A DNA stretch of 64,000 bases from Legionella fairfieldensis ATCC 49588 (GTDB lineage: Bacteria; Pseudomonadota; Gammaproteobacteria; Legionellales; Legionellaceae), in contig NZ_KK211300.1 of assembly GCF_000621525.1 (NCBI RefSeq), positions 62,001 to 126,000 of the forward strand, read 5' to 3'. The notes beneath the pieces are model-generated. The model worked only from the letters and a program-made list of their open reading frames with translations, ran no database searches and was not told where the DNA came from. The translations under genes were made by a program, and so were the position numbers. Below, in pieces: positions 27,572 to 38,300 of the stretch; within the stretch, counting starts at the first letter, position 1; the number at the start of each line of letters is the position of its first letter.

Positions 27572-28348
27572 CTACTCTCCCTTAAATTCGGCCTGTCGTT
27601 TCGCGAGAAAGGCAGAAACGCCTTCTTGTTTATCCTCACTGGCACATAATTTGGCAAAATGGATTGCTTCAAGATGAAGAGCATCCTCTAAAGACATATT
27701 AAAACCATGATCGATAACCTCCATGATGCCAGTAACAGCCAAAGGAGCCATGGATAAAATACTATTTAAAATTTGTTTGCCTCGTTCCAAAAGAAAATCA
27801 CTCTCCACCACCTCGCTCACCAGCCCCCAATGCAAGGCAGTTTCTGCATTAATAAATCGGCCTGTTAAGCATAAATCCATGGCGCGTCCTTTCCCGATTA
27901 ATCGCGCCAGACGTTGGGTGCCCCCATAACCTGGAATAATACCCAGTTTCACCTCGGGTTGCCCAAATTGAGCTGTTATTGCGGCAATACGTAACGTTGC
28001 CGCAAGAGCAAGTTCACAGCCACCTCCAAATGCAAAGCCATTAACAGCGACCAAAGAGGGTTTACCTAAGGTTTCTAATTGTCTGAATACCTCTTGACCT
28101 TCACAGGCAAACTGATACCCACTTTGTGCGTTACATTCCGCCAATCGGGAAATATCTGCTCCGGCACAAAACGCTTTGCCAGAACCCGTTAAAAGTAACG
28201 CTTTCACAGTCGGCTTTTCTTTGGCTGTATTAAAAATCTCACTTAAATGCTGCAAAACCTCTGTATTGAGTGCATTTAACTTTTCCGGGCGATTCAAAGT
28301 CAGTGTAAGAATACCATCGTCATCTAATTTCTGTTCAATTAAATTCAT
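27572..28348 (-). CDS. enoyl-CoA hydratase
   Basis: The 258-residue crotonase has both catalytic Glu regions: FAFGGGCELALAATLR and PEVKLGIIPGYGGTQRL, with the oxyanion segment GKAFCAGADI. It would hydrate a 2-enoyl-CoA, by context methacrylyl-CoA from isobutyryl-CoA. CAGGAGG precedes the start at good spacing. The gene begins 12 bases after the acyl-CoA dehydrogenase stop and is followed one base later by the hydrolase start, a tight operon. Confidence 0.93.
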   Translation of the reverse strand: MNLIEQKLDDDGILTLTLNRPEKLNALNTEVLQHLSEIFNTAKEKPTVKALLLTGSGKAFCAGADISRLAECNAQSGYQFACEGQEVFRQLETLGKPSLVAVNGFAFGGGCELALAATLRIAAITAQFGQPEVKLGIIPGYGGTQRLARLIGKGRAMDLCLTGRFINAETALHWGLVSEVVESDFLLERGKQILNSILSMAPLAVTGIMEVIDHGFNMSLEDALHLEAIHFAKLCASEDKQEGVSAFLAKRQAEFKGE

Positions 28349-28360
28349 TAAAACCTCCTG

Positions 28361-29515
28361 TTAATCAATAAAATAGTCTTCGTCCAAACTTGCTTTGGCA
28401 ATAATTTCTCGCATGATTTCATTCGTGCCTTCCAGAATTTGATGCACACGGAGATCACGAAATAAACGCTCTATTTGATAATCCTGTAAATAACCATAGC
28501 CTCCATGAAGCTGCATCGCTTTATCACTGATACGAAAAGCAACATCTGTGGCCAGACGCTTGGCCATCGCACAATACATAGGAGCCTGCGGCTCATTTTT
28601 ATCCAAAGCGTCCGCTGCACGATAAACCATTAATCGAGCTGCTTCAAAATCAGTCAACATATCCGCAAAATAAAACCGCAATGCCTGCATCTGAGTTAAC
28701 GATTTACCAAATTGCCTGCGCTCATGGAGATAATTTTGAGTCAACCGCAAGCAAGCGGTAGCGCCTCCCAAGGAACAAGAAGCAATATTGACTCGCCCGC
28801 CATTTAGCGCATTTAAAGCAATTTTAAACCCAGTACCTTCATCGCCCACGCGGTGAGAAACCGGTACACGACAATTTTCAAAATAAACCATACAAGTGGG
28901 TTGACTGCGCCAACCCAATTTTTTTTCAAGCTTGCCAAAGCTCAGACCCGGGGTATCTTTTTCAATAAGCAAGCAAGATATCCCATGATGAGAATCATCG
29001 CCCGTCCTGACCATGCACAAATAGACATCGCTGACACTGCCTCCGGAAATAAATGCCTTTGCGCCATTTAAGAGGTAATGATCTCCTTCCTTGATTGCAC
29101 GACTTTTTAGCGAAGCAGCATCAGAGCCAGCATCAGGTTCGGTCAAGCAATAACTTGCCAATACCTCCATGGATGTCAGGCGTGGCCCCCAGACCGCACG
29201 CAGTGTTTTATCAGCGTAACGATCAATCAAAGAAGTAACCATATTATGAATCGAAAGATAAGCACTGGTAGTAATACAACCAATAGCTAATTGCTCAAAA
29301 ATAAGAGCCGCACCAAGACGCGTTAAATTGGCGCCCCCAATATCTTCTGCTGAGACCATACCAGCCATGCCTAACGTTGCAGCTTCACGCAAGGTATCCA
29401 GTGGAAAATACTTTTCTTCATCCCATTTCTGGGCCTGAGGAGCCAATTTGTTACGCGCAAATTCGGCTGCCATTTCTCTGAAAGCCAAGTGCTCATCATT
29501 GAGTTTAAAGTCCAT
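28361..29515 (-). CDS. acyl-CoA dehydrogenase, probably isobutyryl-CoA dehydrogenase
   Basis: The 384-residue flavoenzyme has the family signatures YCLTEPDAGSDAASL and QLHGGYGYLQDYQIERLFRD and the C-terminal HQILEGTNEIMR with the catalytic-type Glu. Family members remove two hydrogens from the alpha-beta bond of acyl-CoA and pass electrons to ETF. First place in an operon with hydratase and 3-hydroxyisobutyryl-CoA hydrolase suggests branched-chain isobutyryl-CoA as substrate; that specificity is inference from context. The later enzymes, 3-hydroxyisobutyrate and methylmalonate-semialdehyde dehydrogenases, are not in this window. Confidence 0.9.
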   Translation of the reverse strand: MDFKLNDEHLAFREMAAEFARNKLAPQAQKWDEEKYFPLDTLREAATLGMAGMVSAEDIGGANLTRLGAALIFEQLAIGCITTSAYLSIHNMVTSLIDRYADKTLRAVWGPRLTSMEVLASYCLTEPDAGSDAASLKSRAIKEGDHYLLNGAKAFISGGSVSDVYLCMVRTGDDSHHGISCLLIEKDTPGLSFGKLEKKLGWRSQPTCMVYFENCRVPVSHRVGDEGTGFKIALNALNGGRVNIASCSLGGATACLRLTQNYLHERRQFGKSLTQMQALRFYFADMLTDFEAARLMVYRAADALDKNEPQAPMYCAMAKRLATDVAFRISDKAMQLHGGYGYLQDYQIERLFRDLRVHQILEGTNEIMREIIAKASLDEDYFID

Positions 29516-29671
29516 GATTCATCCTTTAATTAACCGTCTCGACAGGGCCTACGCTTTTAGTCAATAAGAAAAATAAGCCCCGATTTTCCCAACAATCTTT
29601 ATGATACCTCTTTAAATAATGATATTATTACCAATTTTTGGCGTCCGTGAAACAAAAAAAGAATAAATCAC

Positions 29672-31498
29672 ATGGAAACCGCGATATACCCTGAACCTGT
29701 TTGTGTAAAAACAACACATATATTAAAAGATTACTTTGGCTTTGATTCATTTCGCGACCCCCAGGCAGAAATTATTAATGATCTGGTAGCGGGTAATGAT
29801 TTACTCGTTCTTATGCCAACCGGCGGTGGAAAATCACTTTGCTATCAGATTCCCGCCCTGGCTCGCGCGGGCGTGGGAATAGTTGTCTCTCCTCTGATTG
29901 CCTTGATGGAAGATCAGGTTGCCGCTCTTAGATTACAGGGTATTCGCGCCGCTTATTACAACTCGTCTCTAACCAGTGAAGAAGCAAGGCAGGTCTTGAC
30001 CCAATTACATCATAATGAACTGGATTTACTTTATATCGCACCTGAGCGCCTGATAAGCCCCTCTTTTCTCGATCGTTTGCAGGATTGTTCCATTGCACTC
30101 TTCGCTATTGATGAAGCTCATTGTATTTCGCAATGGGGGCATGATTTTCGTCCTGAATACGCAGCGCTAGGGTTATTAAAAACCCATTTTCCAAACATTC
30201 CTGTTATTGCTCTTACGGCCACGGCCGATCAGCAGACACGACAGGATATTGTGACAAAACTCAATTACCACCCTAAACAATTTGTAGCGTCGTTTAATCG
30301 GCCTAACATTCATTACAGTGTCATTATTAAAAATAATCCACTCAAACAATTGAATCAGTTTCTGCAAACTCAAGTACAGCAATCCGGTATTATTTACTGC
30401 GGTACACGCAATGGTGTTGAACGGTTAACGACCAAACTTCAAGAACTAGGTTACCGTGCTGAAGCCTATCACGCAGGACTTCCTTATAATGAACGCAGGA
30501 AAGTACAGTCTTTATTTCGTTATGATCGCATTGACATTGTAGTAGCCACCCTTGCTTTTGGCATGGGTATTGATAAACCTAATGTACGCTTTGTGGTTCA
30601 TTTTGATTTACCTAAAAATATTGAAAGTTATTATCAGGAAACAGGGCGAGCAGGGCGTGATGGCTTACCAGCGCTTGCCTTACTTCTTTATGATCCGGCA
30701 GATAGCGCCAGATTACGAGGCTGGATTACCAATACATCCAATGAAACTCAACAGCAAATTGAAACCGGTAAACTCAATCAAATGTTAGCTTTTGCGGAAG
30801 CAACTCACTGCCGCCGCCAGATTTTATTACGTTATTTTGACGAGTCAGGTGATAAAACCTGCAATTACTGCGATATCTGCGATAATCCACCTCAAACAGT
30901 AGATGCAACGGAAGACGCACAAAAATTTCTCTCTTGTGTTTACAGACTACGCCAAAGCTATGGTATGACACATGTTACAGACGTATTGCGAGGCAGTACT
31001 TCGGAAAAAATTCAACAGGCTGGACATCATCTCTTAAGCACTTTTGCTATTGGAAAAGACAAATCGACCCATTACTGGAAACAATTAGCCTGGCAGTTAA
31101 TCCACCGTGATTATTGTTATCAGGATATCAGTCATTTTAATGTGTTACGACTCTCTAAAAAAGCAATTACTGTCTTAAAAGGTGAGGAAAAAGTATTCAT
31201 TTCTATGCCAAAACCCGATTTAAAAACTAAATCAAACACTCATAAAGCCAACAGATTATCACCTCCTACGGAAAACCCGTTATTTGAAATCCTGCGTACA
31301 TTAAGACGCAAATTGGCTGATGAAGAAAATAAACCACCCTTTATGATCTTTAGTGACACAACCTTACATCAGATGGTACGAGATAAACCCCAAACCACCG
31401 AGCAATTGCTGGCTATCTCTGGTGTAGGACAGCATAAACTCAATCATTATGGTTCGCATTTTTTAAAATGTCTGCGTACTTATAGGGGTAATTCCTGA
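29672..31498 (+). CDS. recQ: ATP-dependent DNA helicase RecQ
   Basis: The 608-residue helicase has motif I (MPTGGGKSLCYQ), the DEAHC box, LTATAD, and motif VI (QETGRAGRDG). A zinc-binding Cys set (CRRQILLRYF ... CNYCDIC) and RQC region follow, then a C-terminal HRDC domain with ISGVGQHKL. RecQ unwinds DNA 3'-5' in recombination and fork repair. It is divergent from the acyl-CoA dehydrogenase operon and appears monocistronic. Length and domain set match the standard enterobacterial enzyme. Confidence 0.98.
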   Translation: METAIYPEPVCVKTTHILKDYFGFDSFRDPQAEIINDLVAGNDLLVLMPTGGGKSLCYQIPALARAGVGIVVSPLIALMEDQVAALRLQGIRAAYYNSSLTSEEARQVLTQLHHNELDLLYIAPERLISPSFLDRLQDCSIALFAIDEAHCISQWGHDFRPEYAALGLLKTHFPNIPVIALTATADQQTRQDIVTKLNYHPKQFVASFNRPNIHYSVIIKNNPLKQLNQFLQTQVQQSGIIYCGTRNGVERLTTKLQELGYRAEAYHAGLPYNERRKVQSLFRYDRIDIVVATLAFGMGIDKPNVRFVVHFDLPKNIESYYQETGRAGRDGLPALALLLYDPADSARLRGWITNTSNETQQQIETGKLNQMLAFAEATHCRRQILLRYFDESGDKTCNYCDICDNPPQTVDATEDAQKFLSCVYRLRQSYGMTHVTDVLRGSTSEKIQQAGHHLLSTFAIGKDKSTHYWKQLAWQLIHRDYCYQDISHFNVLRLSKKAITVLKGEEKVFISMPKPDLKTKSNTHKANRLSPPTENPLFEILRTLRRKLADEENKPPFMIFSDTTLHQMVRDKPQTTEQLLAISGVGQHKLNHYGSHFLKCLRTYRGNS

Positions 31499-31532
31499 AC
31501 ACCGGGTTTTTATCCTGACTTGGCAGCTATTA

Positions 31533-31739
31533 CTAATGAGCATGACATCCTATTTTTAAATGGACTTGATAGTATTTGCTTTTAGAACCATCAATAAAGC
31601 CCCGAGTCTCTACCACTTCATACCAATCCAGCTTACCATGCAATTTCGCAGCCTGAGCAATGGCGTTATTAATTGCCTCTTCAATCCCTTCTTCTGCAGT
31701 ACCTACCAATTCAATAATTTGATAAACGCGATTGTTCAT
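31533..31739 (-). CDS. dodecin-family flavin-binding protein
   Basis: The 68-residue protein matches dodecins: the EEAINNAIAQAAK helix and a LDWYEVVETRG strand with the flavin-stacking Trp, ending in a short YQVHLKIG strand. Dodecins form hollow dodecamers that bind flavins or CoA and buffer free cofactor. A GGGAGAAG site precedes the ATG. It converges on recQ. Confidence 0.93.
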   Translation of the reverse strand: MNNRVYQIIELVGTAEEGIEEAINNAIAQAAKLHGKLDWYEVVETRGFIDGSKSKYYQVHLKIGCHAH

Positions 31740-32350
31740 GTCTTCTCCCTGAAATTATTTTCATTAATGAACTGCCTTGTGGTAAATTTAGTGTAGACGA
31801 AAAACTGCAGTCTGACACCTTTTACATCGCTAATAAATGCCGTTATTTCCAAACAATTGATCCAATTTTTGCCGGATAACGGCAAATTAGTTACGCTGCC
31901 GGTCATGCTATCTTTACTTTACCACTCGCCAATTCAAGGGCACACTACTCTTATTTCAAACGGCATAATTCTTGAATCTAATACAGTTAACCTCTGATGA
32001 ATGATGATAAGCCCATGAAAAAACAACATAATTTACAGAAATCAGTTCCTTTTATTTTGTATGTTCTGCTTTCTATTTATCATAGCTCTGCCATTTTTTT
32101 TTAATAGCCTTAAAAAATACAAGTTTTTCCCCTTTGTGTCGCACAAAAAATACCCATTGACATGAATTACCGACTTTCATCGGCAATTCGGTGCTTTTTG
32201 AATTTTTTGTACGACACAAAGAAGTTTTACACATAACCGAATAATACTAAAGACAACTCTTACTATTCCAGAATATTTCTGTTAAAACACGCCACTCTAA
32301 TAAATTAAATTCTTTAAATAATTATTAATTCACAGTGGAAAGCGAACGAG
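31740..32350. other. 611-base gene-free stretch with a repeat element
   Basis: Apart from the inverted-repeat element at 32132-32221 it holds a 35-codon frame at 31997-32104 that looks like a signal peptide ending at nine T residues. I see no ribosome-binding site and treat that frame as a possible gene remnant only. The last 60 bases are very AT-rich and probably carry the promoter of the next gene. Confidence 0.5.
32132..32221. repeat. dispersed intergenic inverted-repeat element, copy 2
   Basis: Two 20-base arms (32132-32151 and 32202-32221) are reverse complements with one mismatch. The arms run from CTTTGTGTCG into the AAAAAAT run. An inner hairpin AATTaCCGA/TCGGcAATT fills the centre. 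The interior matches the element at 22374-22445 over several blocks. Confidence 0.75.
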
Positions 32351-35203
32351 ATGCATACTCTTAATGATCAAATAAAAATTTTGAAAGAACACCAAAATAA
32401 TTTCATTAATATTCACTATAAAAATCCTTTTGCACAAACATTATACAATATTCAGAACGCTGCTATTAAGATTCAAGAGGAAGTCCATGATCAATGCCCT
32501 CTTGACATCAAACTGGATCATCTGGCACAAATAGCTTTGATGTTATTATCCCCCCCAGGAAATGAGTCATTAAAAGAAAAAGCAAGGGCTTGTCGTGATG
32601 AAATTAAAAATCTTCTTCCTCATCTGGCTAATCAACAACAAGTTAAGTCCTATACTGTTTTATTAGAATTAATTTCTTTTTTTGAAAATATACATAAAGA
32701 ATTTAAACGAGAATACCTCTTAATTAAAACAAATTTAATAATAAATAATAAGCGTGAAAAAATAAAAATAACAAAAACAAATCTAATTAATAAAGCCTCT
32801 GAACTGTTTATAGTTAAATATCCATATTATAGTTTTGAGTCAATAAAATATTTAATTATGATAGTTTTTAAAGCATGGAATAACTTTCCAAAAAATATTT
32901 TGGATGGCTCATTTTTTAAAGAAATAAATCACCCTATTGCACAACTTTTTTATCATGAATATTTCTATAAAATATTTGGTATTTATCGTTTATACAAATT
33001 TGATAACCTTCAAAAACCCTTCATTGAGTCCATTGATATCGTTATGAACGATTTTTTTGGTTCTGATATAAAAAAGATCAAGTTATTTATGGATTTTTCC
33101 ATAGGAATTTCAGAGGCAAGCAATTTTTTTTCCATGAATTTTAATACAGATTTAATGGAGTATAAAAAAAAGTTATTGAAAGTTCATCAATATCATCAAT
33201 TTTATTTAGAGGAAGTTAATAATCGTATTAAGATAAAAGAAATCCAATCTGACGAATTTATAAAAGAACTGACACGACAGGATTTAATAAGAAGAAAATC
33301 TCTTAAACCTGTTTCTCATCAAACGACTTCTCCTGCTCAAAAGCCCAGAAAAAGTAATGCCCCCGAGAAAAGGAATCAAACACCAACGTCTAATCCGGAA
33401 GATATTGCTTATGAATTATTTAAAAACCAAAATTTTAGAGAAGCAATACGAGCCTATACCAGCTTGAAAGAAGAAAAAGTAACGAAACAAAATCGCTTAA
33501 AACACGTTAGAATATTAGCCAGCATTGGTGATTGTTACAACTATTGGTCCAGGTTTGAATTTCAAAAAAAATCGGGAGGAGATAAGCTTGGTTTAGAGTT
33601 AGAAAAAAAAGCGATTTCTTTTTATACACAAGCTTTAGAGCAAATCACGGTGGGGGCAAAACAAAACGCGGATAACGAGGAATGGCGCGCATGGTCTTAC
33701 TTTATTAATGAATCACTCCACTCGCTCAGACCCCAAAATTATTGGGATGAACTCAAAAAAGAAGTAGAAAAACAAGAGACCGCGTTGACTGATGCAAATA
33801 AAAATACTTCTTCACTTAAAAAAACAGCGAAACTGCCTGCAAAAACCTCAACGAAGAAATTAACGTTTTTTGATGCACAGCATTCCCTTGTCTCAAATAA
33901 TGGAATAGTAGCGGGTGCGCTGATTCTCAATCCAACCAGCTTGGCCGTGGCACAACCTGATACGGTCCCGAGTAAGAAAAAACGGCCTTCGCCAGAAACT
34001 ATCGTTAATACGATAAAAAACTCGATTCCTCCTCCATTACAAGCCATTATTGATGAATTACATCAACGGAACCATCGCTGTTACATCGTCGGTGGTGCTG
34101 TCACGGGGGTTATTGCTGACAGCTATGTCATTGCTGACAGCGATAAGAAGGTAGAGCAGGTACCCACTGATATTGATATCGTGACTACCGCCATCCCTCA
34201 GGAAATTCGGGAAATAGCAGAAAAGCGGGGATACACCGTTCAGATTATTGGCACCAGAAAACCGATTGCTCGTATCCAAACAGGGCCTAATCCTGAGGAA
34301 CATTATGATTTTGCTACTCTGGAAGGCACTTCTCCACAAAAAAAGCTACATTATGTCACGTTAGATAATGGGCTGGTCGTGCCCATCTTTTCAGGCACCG
34401 ACATTAAAGAAGATGCTCAAAATAGAGACGTACCTGTGAATGCGATGTACCTCAATCTGCTCACTGATGAAATAGAAGATCCTACCGGCGAAGGTTGGGC
34501 AAGTTTTGACCGAAATGAGTTAAGCACCATTGGCAACCCTCTGGATAGTTTTCGCACAGATGCGGTAAGAATGTTAAGAATAGTCCGCCTCGCCGTAAAA
34601 TTAAATTTTTCGATTGAAGAGCAAACAAAACAAACAATCAGGCAATGTGCTTCCTTTGAAATTGAGCCACCCATGCGGTTATTGCAAGAGCTTCATAAAT
34701 TATTGATTAATAAAAAAGCCATTGAATGCTTCAATTTATTAAATCAATTTCAATTATTATCCTTGCTTAAAAAAGAACAGGCCAATGTAGAGCTCATTCC
34801 TCAGATTTTAAGCGAAATAACCTTTTATAACCTATCGGATAACGAAGCCTGGTTATTACTTTTAGCCACTTTATTTTGGCCAGGAATTTCACAGCATGGT
34901 TCAGATAACAAAGAACTCATCGAACAAGTGGATAACACCCTCAATAAATTCAAGCGCTTTTTATGGGAAAATATACGAGCCAAAATCAGACAGATTTGGT
35001 TACAAGCCCTGTTAGACCAATTAGTATTACCTGTTCTCAATAAAGACGAATTATCGCTCATCCCTTTATTTAAAAAAATCATTCAGACTCTTCCACCAAC
35101 CATGACGTCTACAGCTACCTCTTCCGCTAATTTTTTTATGAGTTCAAATCAGCAACAAGGAACTGCTACCACTCATGAACATTTAAAGAGCCTCGCTTCG
35201 TGA
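32351..35203 (+). CDS. large protein with C-terminal poly(A) polymerase / tRNA nucleotidyltransferase head domain; effector candidate
   Basis: Of 950 residues, about 565-830 form a class II nucleotidyltransferase head: IVGGAVTG (Gly581-Gly582), PTDIDIVT with the metal-binding pair Asp607/Asp609, QNRDVPVNAMY, EDPTGEG, and DSFRTDAVRMLRIVRLAVKL. These follow the PcnB/CCA-enzyme order. The first 350 residues are Lys/Ile/Phe-rich with no domain I recognise. A TPR-like stretch lies near 355-470. Bacterial PcnB is about 430-480 residues and lacks such an N-terminal half, so this is not the housekeeping enzyme. A role on host or bacterial RNA is plausible but unproven. It converges on the Pls-type gene. 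Confidence 0.7.
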   Translation: MHTLNDQIKILKEHQNNFINIHYKNPFAQTLYNIQNAAIKIQEEVHDQCPLDIKLDHLAQIALMLLSPPGNESLKEKARACRDEIKNLLPHLANQQQVKSYTVLLELISFFENIHKEFKREYLLIKTNLIINNKREKIKITKTNLINKASELFIVKYPYYSFESIKYLIMIVFKAWNNFPKNILDGSFFKEINHPIAQLFYHEYFYKIFGIYRLYKFDNLQKPFIESIDIVMNDFFGSDIKKIKLFMDFSIGISEASNFFSMNFNTDLMEYKKKLLKVHQYHQFYLEEVNNRIKIKEIQSDEFIKELTRQDLIRRKSLKPVSHQTTSPAQKPRKSNAPEKRNQTPTSNPEDIAYELFKNQNFREAIRAYTSLKEEKVTKQNRLKHVRILASIGDCYNYWSRFEFQKKSGGDKLGLELEKKAISFYTQALEQITVGAKQNADNEEWRAWSYFINESLHSLRPQNYWDELKKEVEKQETALTDANKNTSSLKKTAKLPAKTSTKKLTFFDAQHSLVSNNGIVAGALILNPTSLAVAQPDTVPSKKKRPSPETIVNTIKNSIPPPLQAIIDELHQRNHRCYIVGGAVTGVIADSYVIADSDKKVEQVPTDIDIVTTAIPQEIREIAEKRGYTVQIIGTRKPIARIQTGPNPEEHYDFATLEGTSPQKKLHYVTLDNGLVVPIFSGTDIKEDAQNRDVPVNAMYLNLLTDEIEDPTGEGWASFDRNELSTIGNPLDSFRTDAVRMLRIVRLAVKLNFSIEEQTKQTIRQCASFEIEPPMRLLQELHKLLINKKAIECFNLLNQFQLLSLLKKEQANVELIPQILSEITFYNLSDNEAWLLLLATLFWPGISQHGSDNKELIEQVDNTLNKFKRFLWENIRAKIRQIWLQALLDQLVLPVLNKDELSLIPLFKKIIQTLPPTMTSTATSSANFFMSSNQQQGTATTHEHLKSLAS

Positions 35204-35235
35204 AGTTTTCATAGGAGAAAATAACCTCTCTGTAC

Positions 35236-35284
35236 GCGAATCAAGAACAAAAATAAAATGATCGCTTTTTGCTCCTTGATTCGC
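35236..35284. terminator. probable bidirectional terminator between convergent genes
   Basis: GCGAATCAAG and CTTGATTCGC form a 10-bp stem. The loop has an A-rich 5' side and a T-rich 3' side that can pair further. It lies between the two convergent stops. Confidence 0.6.
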
Positions 35285-35314
35285 ATTGAAGTAACATCAT
35301 TGTGTGAATGCTTC

Positions 35315-38300
35315 CTATATCGGGATTAGCAAATTATCGGAATGCATAACCTCATCAACTGATACGGCCTGAGCAGGAACCCCTCGCCAGCTTGTATCAG
35401 CAGGTAAACGTTCCCCTTTCATTAATAAAGAAAAATTACCAAGTGTTGAGTTTTCTTCCATTACTGTGTTGTAAAGCACTGTTGAAGCAGTCCCTACATT
35501 ACAGCCTTGTTTAATCTCAATAGGCGACATTTTGAATATTCTGTCTTCATAAAGATGAGTTTGCATCACTGCTTCTGCATTGAGACAAACCTCGTCACTC
35601 ACTTTAATCAGATCGAACTCAGTAAAATCAGCGGTATCAATAAAAACTCTTTTTCCTATTTTTGCTCCATAACTACGATATAACCACGAAACGAAAGGCG
35701 TTCCCAATATCATGTTGGTAAAAAAGGGATTCACAAAATAATTATAGGAATATTCAATTACATCATTTTTCCAGATAAAAATATCCCATATGGGTTTCGT
35801 TGCCGGTTTTATTTTGCCAAGTATAAGCCATTTCAGTCCTACTAAAGCAGCAACCAGGCTAACAACAATACCTAGCTCCATCACGGGTAATACCAGTAAC
35901 GTCGTTAATAATGAATATTTTCCAAGCAGGAAATCAAGAGCATAAAGGATGTTAAATAACATGATTAAGGAAAAAGTAGTCGGAGTAATTATTCTAAAAA
36001 ATTCAATAGCTAATCGTGTTAAATATAAACGTTTAGATGGATTGAAGGTTTGTTGCTCTGAATAGCCTGTTACCAATTCACGTTTGGGGAGAAAAACAGC
36101 GGGAGAGCCAAGCCAGGCGGTATTGGCGTCTGCCGCTTTATTATTAGGGGGTGTGATACTCATACAGCCTAACAAACCACCCTCTCCAATTCGTGCTCCT
36201 GAGGGGAGCAAACTCATATTACCGGCAAAACCACGTTTGCCAATAGTAACTGGTGCAAAACAAATCGAATCGTTAAAAACATTTGGCCAGGCCAGAGCCA
36301 CCACACTCGCTGTAAATCCCCCTTCTTCAATGGTAACCAAATCTGGAATAATATGAGGTACTTCCCCCATTTCTACTTTTTTCCCTATTTTTGCACCTAA
36401 AAAACGCAATAAAACAGGGAAGAACAAACTATCAGCCATGACGTATAATTCATCGCGATCCAGCATTTGTACAATGGTCCATTGCCTTAAATAATAAAAA
36501 CTCTTCAGCGGATAAGTTCCGGGTTTAACCTTGTCCATAATTAGTTTTTTACAGACAAAGATAGAAAAAAAATAAAGAGTCATGAAGATCACAGCACCCG
36601 TAATCGTGGCAAAAAATATCGTACTGACATAGGAGCTATGCTCATAAAAATGAGTCACCACCATGATGCCCGGTAAATAAGTCAAATAATAAACTGCCAT
36701 GGCAAAAGTCAGACAAAAATAATGTAAGAAACCATAAGTCACTGTTTTTGTCCGCGTAGCGCTGCTTACTTTATTTTGTTTGGTAATATGATTAAAAGGC
36801 GCAATAGCAAGACAGGCTGGCGAACCGGAAAAGAACTGGCCTGTAGGAATAATGCTGTATCGCGGCAACATGGACATATCATCCAGGGCAGCATTATCTT
36901 CAATAAAAGTATCAATACTTACAACACTGCGAGCGCCTAAAAAACAATTGTTGCCAATGGTAGTTTTACCTATTTTTAACCAACCGTCCTCAACCACATA
37001 GCCTAGCAATTTAGCATCATAACCAATCGACGTATTATCACCAATTTCCAACGTATCATGTGTAGACAAATAGACTGAAGCAATATAGCAGTTTTTTCCT
37101 ATTTTAGCGCCCAATAAACGATAGTAGAGGACAATAAGAGGAGAGCCTATTAAATGTCTTGGTGAAAAGATATTTTTTTGCAAACGCTCAACTAACCACC
37201 AGCGTAGATAAAACCAACCCCATAAAGGGTATTTCCCTGGTTTTACCCGGCCGAGCAGCAACCATTTTGCACTAATAGTCAGTGCCAACGACGCAACAGG
37301 CATGATTAGGAAAAGACTTAAAAAAATCCCGAATGAATGCCATGAAAATAATGGGTATTGTTCTGTTGCCCAAGTGTAACAGATAATCACTGCAATAAGT
37401 TGCCAGGCATTGATAGTACACTGGAATAAAACACCAAAAAACTGTCCTACAGCACACAAATAATACATCCATGAAGGCGTTGCATTATTTTTTTGCTTTC
37501 GTGGCCTGCTTTGTTGGCTTGAGGCAGGTTTTTCTGCGGAAGATTTTTCAAACTTGTGAGCTAATTGTTTAATAGTCGGATTTTGATATAAATCGAGAAT
37601 GGATATATTTTCCAAAGCAGGTATTTGACGCAAATTAGAAACTACTTTCGCTGCTATTAAAGAATGCCCGCCCAAATCGTAAAAGAAATCGGCCGAAATG
37701 GAAATAGGGGAATGTTGGATAACGTTTTCCCATACGTGAGCAATTTCCTGTTCCAAGACAGTTGATGGCGCCTCGTAATCCATCGTTTTTATTATTTGCT
37801 GTGGCAAAGGTAATTGTTTGCGATCAACTTTTCCACTGGCTAACAAAGGAAACATCTCTACCATTTCGAAACAGCCCGGGATCATGTAATGAGGTAAACG
37901 ACTCCGTAAAAAAGACTTGAATTGCTCCAAATCAAACTTGACTTTTTTATCAACAAGCAGATAAGCAATTAATGTAGGTTGTTCTAAATTATGCAATAGA
38001 ACCACCGCTTGATTAATAGCCTCATGCTCTAACATAACTGTTTCTATTTCGTTTAATTCGATACGGAAACCACGTAATTTTATTTGATCATCCGCGCGGC
38101 CAGCAAATTGAATATCACCATTCGCTGATCGCAACGCCAGGTCACCAGTACGATACAATCGCTGGTCCTTATGAAAAGGATGCGGCACAAATTTAATAGC
38201 TGTCATCTCAGGAAGATTGGCATACCCTCGCGCCAGACCACAACCACCAATGTATAACTCCCCTTCTTCACCATCAGGCATACACTGTAAATCAGCATCA

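Noticed and set aside
31997-32104. 35-codon frame with a signal-peptide-like hydrophobic stretch ending at nine T
   Set aside because: No ribosome-binding site and no continuation in another frame that looks like protein; kept only as a possible remnant.
32280-32350. TTAAAT/TTAAT repeats before the PcnB-domain gene, considered as a PmrA-type regulator site
   Set aside because: Region is too AT-rich for the match to mean anything without a position-weight score.
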